Positions 1-5,813 of a stretch of DNA of 9,636 bases are shown here, piece by piece (positions within the stretch are counted from its first letter, which is position 1; each line of letters starts with the position of its first letter). The translations under genes were made by a program, and so were the position numbers. The notes below the pieces were generated by a model. The model was not told the DNA's origin and did no database searches. It saw only the letters and a program-made list of their open reading frames with translations. Origin of the DNA: Clostridiaceae bacterium AF10-41 (GTDB lineage: Bacteria > Bacillota > Clostridia > Clostridiales > Clostridiaceae); contig JAQCTH010000101.1 in the NCBI GenBank assembly GCA_027686065.1, positions 1 to 9,636 on the forward strand. Reading direction: 5' to 3'.

Positions 1-266
1 CTTAAAAAGATATATAATGATGACAATATAATTAATGGAATACTAAAATAATTGAGTAATGCATATTCTTTTAAAAAATATATTACTCCTTGTTTTTCTA
101 TTATCACTCCACATAATAACACCATACATCTTAATATCATTGGTATTAGTAAGATACTTATAAATAATTTAATTTTTTTAGGTGATAAGTCTATATTTTT
201 TTTCCCTAGATATAAAATAAATGTAATTATAAATAACAAAAGACATAAATAGCTGAATTCTAACAA
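1..266 (-). CDS. Unknown multi-pass membrane protein, N-terminal part (runs off left edge)
   Basis: The minus strand is open for 88 codons from a TTG at 264-266 to the window edge, with no stop in DNA this AT-rich. An SD (AGGAG, 272-276) lies 5 bases upstream. The product is strongly hydrophobic, with three likely membrane helices at about residues 5-20, 35-55 and 68-88. They are separated by a short basic and polar loop (KKNIDLSPKKIK) and a second loop (EKQGVIYFLKEY). It lies 72 bases downstream of the lipid kinase on the same strand and may be cotranscribed with it. I do not recognise the family, and most of the protein may lie outside the window. The start is TTG because the next in-frame ATG falls inside the second helix. 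Reality of the gene is well supported; its function is unknown. Confidence 0.72.
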   Translation of the reverse strand, partial: MLEFSYLCLLLFIITFILYLGKKNIDLSPKKIKLFISILLIPMILRCMVLLCGVIIEKQGVIYFLKEYALLNYFSIPLIILSSLYIFL

Positions 267-338
267 TTGCACTCCTACCTTTTATATTACTGCTACTTAT
301 AACTATTAAAAAAATTCTTATTTTATTCTAGTTTTGGA

Positions 339-1220
339 TTATTTTACTCCTAAAATTTTTAATCCACCTTTTATGCACTTTATATTAAGTGGAAAATCTG
401 GTCCCTTTTCACCATCTATATCAGTTACGATATCTTCATAAGATTCTATATATAAATTATTAGTTTTAAAATAAATAACATTATCTGAATCTAGGTGTTC
501 TCCCCTTAATACCTTAACAAATAAAGGTATTAACTCTATTATCGGAATTGCCTTAAATATAATAACATCTAATTGTCCATCAGTAACATTTGCTTGTGTT
601 GCTAACTTAAAGCTACCTGCTGTTTGCCCATTAAAAACTAGCATAAAATACATTTTGCCTTCGTATTTCATTTCTTCCGAATCAATTTTTATGTCAAGTT
701 TCCTAAAATTCGGAAGTTCTTCTAGCCCTTTTAAATAATATGCTAATTTTCCTATTGTGTTTTTTAAATTTACATCTGTCTTTTGTGATACATCAGTAAA
801 TAAGCCTGTGCTTGCAACATTTACAAAGTATTTATCATTTATACTTCCTAAGTCTACTGGTGTAACTTCTGATGATAATATTTGTTTACATGCCTTTGAT
901 ATATCTGATGGCATCCCCAAAAATTTACCAAAATCATTTGCTGTTCCAACTGGCAATATTCCTATTGGAACTGATATTCCACATTTAGCCATAGCATTAA
1001 CAACGTTATCTATGGTTCCATCTCCCCCAGCAATCAACACGTAATAATAATTATTTTCTTTGAAGTCATTAAAAGCATTTATAACGTCTACTTCTTTATT
1101 TATTCTATACGGGACAATCGTGTATCCTGCGTCTTGGTGTATTTTTATAACCTTATCCAATTGATCTAATATCAAATTTTCTCCTGAGTATGGGTTATAA
1201 ATAAATTTTACCTTTTTCAC
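339..1220 (-). CDS. Diacylglycerol kinase family lipid kinase (YegS/DgkB/BmrU type)
   Basis: Predicted soluble or membrane-associated lipid kinase that phosphorylates diacylglycerol (or a related lipid) with ATP to give phosphatidic acid, returning it to phospholipid synthesis. The 293 residues match the usual length. The N-terminal catalytic domain shows NPYSG at 9-13, the nucleotide-binding GGDGT at 65-69 and PVGTANDF at 90-97. The C-terminal beta-rich domain carries DGQLDV at 214-219, where DgkB places metal-site aspartates, and IDGE at 268-271, whose Asp269 matches the catalytic Asp of DgkB. The start is GTG, chosen because AGGAGG (1227-1232) lies 6 bases upstream. A possible -10 (TATAAT, 1251-1256 on the minus strand) has no convincing -35. 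It is divergent from pssA, which fits a shared phospholipid role. Exact lipid substrate cannot be told; the family includes paralogues with other substrates. Confidence 0.9.
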   Translation of the reverse strand: MKKVKFIYNPYSGENLILDQLDKVIKIHQDAGYTIVPYRINKEVDVINAFNDFKENNYYYVLIAGGDGTIDNVVNAMAKCGISVPIGILPVGTANDFGKFLGMPSDISKACKQILSSEVTPVDLGSINDKYFVNVASTGLFTDVSQKTDVNLKNTIGKLAYYLKGLEELPNFRKLDIKIDSEEMKYEGKMYFMLVFNGQTAGSFKLATQANVTDGQLDVIIFKAIPIIELIPLFVKVLRGEHLDSDNVIYFKTNNLYIESYEDIVTDIDGEKGPDFPLNIKCIKGGLKILGVK

Positions 1221-1431
1221 ATTACCCCTCCTAGGTTTATTGTATTATTAATTATATAATTCCATATAATAAGTATAGAAGTTGCAATAACTATTCTACT
1301 CTTAACTAAATTATTTTTAAAACTTATATTAATTTAAGTAAAAAATGATGTAGATTATTGATTGAAACATATATAACATATATATAGTATATTACTATAT
1401 TTTACATATAAATCAAATTAAATATTTCTTT

Positions 1432-1469
1432 AATTTATTAATTTTATCTTAATTTATTAATTTTATCTT
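1432..1469. repeat. Exact 19-bp tandem duplication
   Basis: AATTTATTAATTTTATCTT occurs twice back to back, at 1432-1450 and 1451-1469. It ends about 50 bases upstream of the pssA -10 element. It may be a simple slippage duplication in AT-rich DNA, or an A/T-rich upstream element affecting the promoter. Confidence 0.9.
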
Positions 1470-1515
1470 AATAATTAATTTAATCTGTAAATATCTTATA
1501 TTTATTTTAAATATA

Positions 1516-1524
1516 TGTTATAAT
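1516..1524 (+). promoter_or_regulatory. Extended -10 promoter for pssA
   Basis: TGTTATAAT combines a TGn extension with a perfect TATAAT hexamer at 1519-1524. The -35 region around 1496-1501 matches poorly, as expected of an extended -10 promoter. Transcription would begin near 1531, giving a leader of about 64 bases. It reads as a vegetative sigma-A-type promoter. Confidence 0.6.
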
Positions 1525-1539
1525 ATTGCATTGATAATG

Positions 1540-1577
1540 AAATATTAAGAAAGCATTAACTTTGCTTAATATTTTTT
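1540..1577 (+). promoter_or_regulatory. Stem-loop with T-tract in the pssA leader
   Basis: AAATATTAAG (1540-1549) pairs perfectly with 1565-1574, and AAAG (1550-1553) pairs with CTTT (1560-1563). Only G1564 is bulged and the loop is CATTAA. A run of six Ts (1572-1577) overlaps and follows the stem, and the pssA SD follows at once (1583-1587). It could be an attenuator, an RNA-stabilising 5' hairpin or an operator palindrome. The stem is A/U-rich, so termination would be weak. Confidence 0.45.
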
Positions 1578-1594
1578 AAACCAGGAGTGATTTT

Positions 1595-2116
1595 ATGAAA
1601 AAAAGTTGTATTCCAAATATTTTTACATTCATTAATTTATCATGTGGTATAATATCTATTTTATACACATTTGAAAAAAATTATTTATTTGCTTGCTTCT
1701 TTATAATAATAGCAGCACTTGTAGATAGATATGATGGAAGAATAGCTAGATGGTTAAATGTTACAAGTGAGCTTGGAAAAGAATTAGATTCTCTAGCTGA
1801 TTTAGTATCTTTTGGAGTAGCCCCATCTATTCTTACATTTTTAATGTATGATTTAGAAAAAGTAGGTCCAGCTGGAATTATAGGCTTTGCTGTTTTATTA
1901 GCATTTCCTATATGTGGAGCTTTCAGATTGGCTAGATATAACACATCTTCTTTTGATGGTGTTTATACTGGAATTCCTATAACTATCGCAGGAAGCTTTA
2001 TAGCTGTATTTGTATTTTTTACATTAAATTATAAAATAACACCATGGATTCCAATTGTTCTTTTAATCCTTGGCGCTTATCTTATGGTTAGTACTTTTAA
2101 ACTTAAAAAATTATAA
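1595..2116 (+). CDS. pssA: CDP-diacylglycerol--serine O-phosphatidyltransferase
   Basis: Integral membrane enzyme that transfers the phosphatidyl group from CDP-diacylglycerol to L-serine, giving phosphatidylserine and CMP, the first step toward phosphatidylethanolamine. The CDP-alcohol phosphotransferase signature is complete: D44-x2-D47-G48-x2-A51-R52-x8-G61-x3-D65-x3-D69. The N-terminal PNIFTFINLSCGI block is typical of the Gram-positive PssA subclass. Several membrane helices follow, at about 13-42, 94-110, 126-145 and 150-167. The length of 173 residues is normal for Firmicute PssA. The ATG has AGGAG (1583-1587) 7 bases upstream. It is transcribed alone, with its own promoter and a strong terminator; no decarboxylase gene (psd) is in the window. 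Phosphatidylglycerophosphate synthase shares the signature, but the N-terminal block favours PssA. Confidence 0.92.
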   Translation: MKKSCIPNIFTFINLSCGIISILYTFEKNYLFACFFIIIAALVDRYDGRIARWLNVTSELGKELDSLADLVSFGVAPSILTFLMYDLEKVGPAGIIGFAVLLAFPICGAFRLARYNTSSFDGVYTGIPITIAGSFIAVFVFFTLNYKITPWIPIVLLILGAYLMVSTFKLKKL

Positions 2117-2133
2117 TAGTGAAATTAAAATCT

Positions 2134-2168
2134 AAAGCTATTTCAAATACATTTGAAATAGCTTTTTT
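2134..2168. terminator. Bidirectional intrinsic terminator between pssA and the 116-residue gene
   Basis: Perfect 15-bp inverted repeat: arms at 2134-2148 and 2151-2165, with only two unpaired bases between them, so the real loop is probably slightly larger. The plus strand continues into a run of Ts to 2168, a classical terminator for pssA. On the minus strand the stem is followed by a looser T-rich stretch, so it may also end the rubrerythrin operon, whose last stop codon is at 2177-2179. Confidence 0.9.
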
Positions 2169-2176
2169 AGAATAAT

Positions 2177-2527
2177 TTATTCCTCATCTTCTCTTTCTGA
2201 ATTATTGAATTGTATTTCATAATCGATCTCTGTCAATATATTATCTTTATTTGTTTTTTCATCAACATATTGTTTTTTAATCTTACAATACTTTGTATAA
2301 GATGCACTGCATTCATCAAGAGTCTTAATTATTTCATCTATTATTTCTCCTAAATCATCAGCTCTTTTTATAGCTTCTTTAACCTGACTTTTTTTTGCTT
2401 CTGATATATTATTTAGTTCATTTGCTCCTCCTACTAAAAGCCTATATGAATTCACCATAGAATTAAGTAGATTGGTTAGATTATTAATTTCATTATAATG
2501 AGATTTAATTAAACTTCTATATTGCAA
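2177..2527 (-). CDS. Helical 116-residue protein of unknown function
   Basis: I do not recognise this protein. Its 116 residues are almost all predicted helix with heptad-like spacing of hydrophobics (about residues 8-34 and 43-90). A short break (LLVGGANELNN, about 30-40) between them suggests a helical hairpin. The tail is very acidic (SEREDEE), and Cys73 and Cys81 are the only cysteines. There is no signal peptide or membrane segment, and no WxG motif, so it is not an obvious WXG100 protein. The start is TTG, chosen because GAGGTGAT (2531-2538), a strong match to the 16S anti-SD, precedes it. It is the last gene of the rubrerythrin unit, 42 bases after the 244-residue gene, and is followed by the bidirectional terminator. 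Confidence 0.8.
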   Translation of the reverse strand: MQYRSLIKSHYNEINNLTNLLNSMVNSYRLLVGGANELNNISEAKKSQVKEAIKRADDLGEIIDEIIKTLDECSASYTKYCKIKKQYVDEKTNKDNILTEIDYEIQFNNSEREDEE

Positions 2528-2569
2528 TTAATCACCTCTCTCTATTCTGTAAGGTAATATATGCTAAAC

Positions 2570-3304
2570 TTATATATTATTTTTGTTTTTTTCTGCTTCC
2601 ATTTCTATGGATTCACTTGAAAATTCATCATCTATTTTGTTATAAATTTCAGATGCATATTTAAATCTGTCTTCTAATTTTTGATTCTTTTGTTTACGTA
2701 TAATTTCATCATTTAAAGCATCTATGCTTTCTTTTAATATCTTTCTTGTTTCTTCTAGAACTTCCTCTATTGCTCTACTTATATATTCATAATCCTCTTC
2801 TTTGCATTTTAATGAACCTAAATGTTCTTGATACATTGCTTCAAACTCTCCCATATAGTAATTTACTAAGCTCTCCTTATCAACATCACTTAAAGGTTCT
2901 TTAATTTCTGAAATTATCTTTTTATATTCATCATATATTTTTCTAAATCTATTTGCATATTCATTTGACTTCTTTAATTCTTCCTCTTTATTTTTCCCTT
3001 CACAACTCTCTTCAAGAGCAGCAATATATATCATAAATGCTTTCATGTAACTTGCTATCTTTTCCTCCATGACTTTATCTTCTATGTTTTGAATCTCCTC
3101 TTCTTGTATTTCTTCTGTTTCATTTCCATGATAAGCTTCTACAGAATCTTCTTTGTCTGCTAATCTCCATCTACAACTTTCAACTTGCTCTTCTTTTATT
3201 TCACTTTCAGTTTCATAATCCATAGTATTAGATTCAAAATTATATCTAAATTCTTCATTAAACAATACGGGAACAAAAAATTCTTTTGGTATTGATATAA
3301 ACAC
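2570..3304 (-). CDS. Acidic, helix-rich 244-residue protein of unknown function
   Basis: I do not recognise this protein. A short hydrophobic N-terminus (VFISIPKEFFVPVLF) leads into a Glu-rich, probably disordered stretch (about 33-80). Long charged helices with coiled-coil character follow (about 80-225), then a polar tail. Cysteines lie near 44, 101 and 167. There is no membrane anchor or enzymatic motif. The start is placed at GTG 3302-3304 because AAGGAGG (3313-3319), which overlaps the rubrerythrin stop, lies 8 bases before it. The ATG at 3325, seven codons further upstream, has no SD and would overlap rubrerythrin by 8 bases. The gap to rubrerythrin is 13 bases, so translation is probably coupled. 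A partner or spore-related structural role is only a guess. Confidence 0.8.
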   Translation of the reverse strand: MFISIPKEFFVPVLFNEEFRYNFESNTMDYETESEIKEEQVESCRWRLADKEDSVEAYHGNETEEIQEEEIQNIEDKVMEEKIASYMKAFMIYIAALEESCEGKNKEEELKKSNEYANRFRKIYDEYKKIISEIKEPLSDVDKESLVNYYMGEFEAMYQEHLGSLKCKEEDYEYISRAIEEVLEETRKILKESIDALNDEIIRKQKNQKLEDRFKYASEIYNKIDDEFSSESIEMEAEKNKNNI

Positions 3305-3312
3305 TATATTAT

Positions 3313-3319
3313 CCTCCTT
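3313..3319 (-). promoter_or_regulatory. Ribosome binding site that sets the 244-residue gene start at GTG
   Basis: AAGGAGG on the minus strand overlaps the TAA stop of rubrerythrin (3318-3320) and lies 8 bases before GTG 3304. It falls inside the alternative longer reading frame from ATG 3325, which argues strongly for the GTG. Confidence 0.8.
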
Positions 3320-3860
3320 AATCATTGCTGATCTTATAATATGGTTTATAATAAGCTCTAGGATATTTACATAGTGGACAGATTATTGGAGCCTCTTCAC
3401 CTTCATGCACATATCCACAATTCATACATACCCATAATGATCCTTTTGGTCCTTTAAACATTGTCCCATCTTCAATCCTGTCATATAGAACTTTAAAAGT
3501 TTCTGCATGATTTTCTTCTGTTTCTGCTAATTCCTTATAAAAATCAGCTATTTCAGTAAATCCCTCTGCTCTCGCCTCTTCTTCGTATTTCTTGTAAATA
3601 CCTTCATATTCTGATCTTTCTCCTAAAATACAATCTTCCAAATTGTTCTTTGTACATATTACCAAATTCAAAAATTTTCCATACACTTCTCTTGCATGAG
3701 CTAATTCATTATTTGCTATTTCATCGAATATTGCTCCTACCCATTGGTAGCCATCTAATCTTGCTCTTTCAGCGTATAAATTGTATCTACTTCTTGCTCT
3801 TGATTCACCTGCAAATGTCTTATATAAATTTTGTTCTGTTCTACTTCCTTTTAGTTCCAT
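3318..3860 (-). CDS. rbr: Rubrerythrin (diiron peroxidase with rubredoxin-like domain)
   Basis: Cytoplasmic non-haem iron protein that reduces hydrogen peroxide, protecting anaerobes against oxidative stress; electrons reach the diiron site through the rubredoxin-like centre. All expected ligands are visible. Diiron four-helix bundle: Glu19, Glu52, His55 (NNELAHA), Glu81 and Glu84 (GERSE), Glu115 and His118 (EENH). FeS4 site: Cys145-x2-Cys148 and Cys161-x2-Cys164 in the C-terminal domain. The 180 residues are close to the usual length of about 190. The ATG has AGGAG (3867-3871) 6 bases upstream. It is first of a three-gene unit with two unknown helical proteins. Peroxide (PerR) control is common for clostridial rubrerythrins, but I see no convincing PerR box here. 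A spore-coat-associated role is possible but unproven. Confidence 0.95.
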   Translation of the reverse strand: MELKGSRTEQNLYKTFAGESRARSRYNLYAERARLDGYQWVGAIFDEIANNELAHAREVYGKFLNLVICTKNNLEDCILGERSEYEGIYKKYEEEARAEGFTEIADFYKELAETEENHAETFKVLYDRIEDGTMFKGPKGSLWVCMNCGYVHEGEEAPIICPLCKYPRAYYKPYYKISND

Positions 3861-3898
3861 TCTTCTCTCCTAAAACTTTATACGCTTATATTTTATGC

Positions 3899-3928
3899 AC
3901 TATATCATTTAAATGTGACCTTATGTAA
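3899..3928 (-). promoter_or_regulatory. Putative vegetative promoter of the rubrerythrin operon
   Basis: On the minus strand, TTACAT (3923-3928) and TATAGT (3899-3904) are separated by 18 bases. They match the sigma-A hexamers at 4 of 6 and 5 of 6 positions. Initiation near 3892 would give a leader of about 30 bases ahead of the SD. AT-rich DNA gives chance matches, so this is moderate evidence. Confidence 0.45.
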
Positions 3929-3945
3929 TATTTTGCGAAGCATTT

Positions 3946-4094
3946 TTCAGTTCATAGTTCACAAGGCACAGTGCATAGTTGTTTTTATTTTTTTAGATAA
4001 CAGGGAACAGGTATCAGGTAACAAATGCTAAATGTAAACTTTAGATTTATTTTGCGAAGTAAGCTTCTTAGGTAACAGTTAACAGTTAGCAAAC
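3946..4094. repeat. Three blocks of degenerate 7-bp tandem repeats
   Basis: Block A (3946-3980) is five in-phase heptads: TTCAGTT, CATAGTT, CACAAGG, CACAGTG, CATAGTT. Block B (3999-4026) is AACAGGG, AACAGGT, ATCAGGT, AACAAAT. Block C (4074-4094) is AACAGTT twice, then AGCAAAC. All three centre on a CAG-like core with period 7. Blocks A and C each follow a copy of ATTTTGCGAAG (3930-3940 and 4049-4059). No coding frame runs through them. Confidence 0.75.
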
Positions 4095-4196
4095 TCAATT
4101 ATAGTCTGCTACGCTTAACTAAATTTTAATGCCCCTCCTCAATTATTTTTTACTAATAACTTAATTTATTATTAATTTAAATTATTAATATGAGTT

Positions 4197-4416
4197 GGCG
4201 AAGGTAAATAGACGGTAAAATAAGCATATAACGAGAAACTAGAAGTATTTGGTGAAGGAAGAAGTATTTGGTGAAGGAAGAACTACTATGCCTTAGTGTT
4301 GTTGGTTTGTCTAAGCGCAGCAAGTTTAACCAAAACTCTTGGCATAGTAGTTCTCCGAGACTAGTACTCCTTTTCGTAGATATTTAGCTTATGAAACATA
4401 TCTATTTATCGTAGCC
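4197..4416. repeat. Large imperfect palindrome, MITE-like or structured element
   Basis: About 220 bases fold on themselves. The outer ends 4197-4211 and 4402-4416 match at 12 of 15 positions as an inverted repeat. Nested pairings follow: 4220-4225 with 4387-4392 (ATAAGC/GCTTAT), 4231-4237 with 4371-4377 (one G-U pair), and 4238-4242 with 4361-4365 (ACTAG/CTAGT). The core has perfect 13-bp arms GAACTACTATGCC (4280-4292) and 4341-4353, and inside these TTGGTT (4302-4307) pairs with AACCAA (4328-4333). No transposase and no clear target-site duplication are visible. It could be a non-autonomous mobile element, a dispersed genomic repeat or a transcribed structured RNA. No T-run follows the arms, so a simple terminator is unlikely. 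Confidence 0.65.
4242..4279. repeat. Exact 19-bp tandem duplication in the left arm of the palindrome
   Basis: GAAGTATTTGGTGAAGGAA occurs at 4242-4260 and 4261-4279 with no spacer. The right arm has no matching duplication, so the copy appears to have been gained after the palindrome formed. Confidence 0.95.
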
Positions 4417-4440
4417 TTTATTTGCAATTTAGAACTTACT

Positions 4441-5811
4441 TTAATTAATAAATATTTTTCTGTCTTCATTACAAACTATTTCTACACTTTTACCTTCTTT
4501 TGTTTTGGTTATTAAAGTCACCTTATGCCCCCATAAGTCTTGAACATATTTTAAGGTTTCTTTTGCATATGACATTTCAAGCTCACGCCCATCGAAGAAA
4601 TGTTCTAATGTTATGCTTAAATCCCTTTTATTTAAATCAGTAACCCTTATATATGGAATTGATGCAACACCACAAGTATCTGCTAAGTAATCTCTTATTT
4701 GCTTCCAGCCAATTTCATCTGGTACTTCTTCAATTACGTAATCAAAACTTTTTTTAGCATATTGAAATAAATTAAGATCTTCACAAAGCTCTTGAGTTAA
4801 ATACCTCCTTAAAAATGAACTATCTCGCTCTAATTTTCTAACCTCAAAAATCTTATCTCGTCCGTATCTTCTTTCAATATCTTGGAATACTTTAAATCCT
4901 ATATAATAAGGATTTAATCCTCCTACAATAGGTGCTACAACATCATTATGTCTTTTTAGAAATTCAAAATGTAATCCTTCCTCAAGATCTAGCTCTTTTA
5001 ATATATTATAATGCCAAAAGCTTGCCCAACCTTCATTCATTATTTTTGTCTCTATTTGTGGCATAAAGTATTTAGTTTCTCTTTTTACTATTCTTAATAT
5101 ATTTTTTTCCCATTCTTCTAAAGAACTATATTTAATTATAAATCCAATAACATCATCACATGGCTCTACTGGTATTTTGGATATATTAGGAAATGGAATG
5201 TCCTTATTTTCCTCTAATATCCCTCTATTTTCTTTTTTTAGATAATAATCTTCAATTAGATTTTCTTTTATCTCTTCACTACTTAATTCCTTTATTCCAA
5301 CAACTCTAGGTATTTGAAATTTAATTGCATGAGCTGCATCTAGTATTTTTTCAACTTTTTCATATCCTATACTTGGGTCATTAATATACCCTCTAATTAT
5401 TTCTGCATCTAACTTAAACATCTCTAATGCACCTTTGGCATTAGTTCCTTCTACAAACATTCTATTATTTGCAAAGAAATCATTGTGACCATAAACATGT
5501 GCCATTGTTAGTATTTGTAGAAGTAGTGTATTTTCTCTCATCAAATATGCAAGACAAGGATTTGAGTTTATTACCATTTCATAAGCTAATCCAGTCATAT
5601 TTAATGAATATAAGGTTTTATTTTTATCATATGCTTTTCCATAACTCCAATGAGGATATTTAGAAGGCATACCAACATATGCCTCATATCCTAACATTTC
5701 ATTAAACCCTATTATTTCAAACTCCTGCGGATAAAAATTTAGTCCAAACTCCCTTGCCTTTGCTTCAATAATTTCATTCCAAGCTTCTAAAGTACTCACA
5801 TTGTATTCCAT
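4441..5811 (-). CDS. spoVR: SpoVR family sporulation protein
   Basis: Member of the SpoVR/YcgB family. In Bacillus subtilis SpoVR is a mother-cell protein involved in spore cortex formation; its biochemical activity is not established. The 456 residues are near the usual length of about 470. Family blocks visible are the HVYGHNDFF motif at 105-113, MNEGWASFWHY at 258-268, which resembles a metal-binding helix with Glu260 and His267, and GGLNPYYIGF at 297-306. No signal peptide or membrane helix is seen, so it is cytoplasmic. It is the last gene of the prkA-yhbH-spoVR operon. Its SD (AAAGGAGG, 5819-5826) lies in the last codons of yhbH and only two bases separate yhbH's stop from its ATG, so translation is very likely coupled. 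No clear terminator follows; the large palindrome begins 25 bases downstream. Confidence 0.95.
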   Translation of the reverse strand: MEYNVSTLEAWNEIIEAKAREFGLNFYPQEFEIIGFNEMLGYEAYVGMPSKYPHWSYGKAYDKNKTLYSLNMTGLAYEMVINSNPCLAYLMRENTLLLQILTMAHVYGHNDFFANNRMFVEGTNAKGALEMFKLDAEIIRGYINDPSIGYEKVEKILDAAHAIKFQIPRVVGIKELSSEEIKENLIEDYYLKKENRGILEENKDIPFPNISKIPVEPCDDVIGFIIKYSSLEEWEKNILRIVKRETKYFMPQIETKIMNEGWASFWHYNILKELDLEEGLHFEFLKRHNDVVAPIVGGLNPYYIGFKVFQDIERRYGRDKIFEVRKLERDSSFLRRYLTQELCEDLNLFQYAKKSFDYVIEEVPDEIGWKQIRDYLADTCGVASIPYIRVTDLNKRDLSITLEHFFDGRELEMSYAKETLKYVQDLWGHKVTLITKTKEGKSVEIVCNEDRKIFIN

Positions 5812-5813
5812 AG

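Larger units (their letters stand above)
1221..1594. other. Divergent intergenic region between lipid kinase and pssA
   Basis: This stretch of 374 bases is almost pure A/T and has no credible ORF on either strand. It holds the upstream signals of both divergent genes: the kinase SD at its left end, a 19-bp tandem duplication in the middle, and the pssA promoter, leader hairpin and SD at its right end. About 1290-1430 shows only AT-rich sequence with no structure I can support. Confidence 0.8.
3861..4440. other. Gene-free, repeat-rich intergenic region
   Basis: These 580 bases between rubrerythrin and spoVR contain no credible ORF. They hold the rubrerythrin promoter, three heptad-repeat blocks, a repeated 11-mer (ATTTTGCGAAG at 3930-3940 and 4049-4059), and a large imperfect palindrome with an internal tandem duplication. 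Base composition is less AT-extreme than other intergenic stretches here, which suits an inserted element. Confidence 0.8.

Noticed and set aside
1..51. Plus-strand open frame ending in TAA at 49-51, as the tail of an upstream gene
   Set aside because: It overlaps the better supported minus-strand membrane protein, and 16 codons carry no recognisable signal.
54..95. Imperfect stem GAGTAAT/ATTACTC followed by T-rich sequence, as a terminator
   Set aside because: The stem is interrupted and lies inside the minus-strand reading frame of the left-edge gene.
52..252. Plus-strand 66-codon frame from a TTG
   Set aside because: No SD, low-complexity product, and it is the reverse shadow of the minus-strand membrane protein.
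757..1044. Plus-strand 95-codon frame
   Set aside because: Antisense shadow of the lipid kinase, with no SD and no family features. The same reasoning removes 1681-1944 (minus), 3650-3928, 5469-5663 and 7011-7202 (plus).
3872..3905. PerR box upstream of rubrerythrin
   Set aside because: Only loose similarity to TTATAATNATTATAA; no convincing palindrome.
4131..4140. SD-like GAGGAGGGGC on the minus strand, suggesting a small gene
   Set aside because: Every frame from a nearby start closes within a few codons. It might be a remnant of a lost gene, but nothing else supports that.
3946..4279. CRISPR array
   Set aside because: The repeats are 7-bp degenerate tandems and one spacerless 19-bp doubling; no repeat-spacer pattern and no cas genes.
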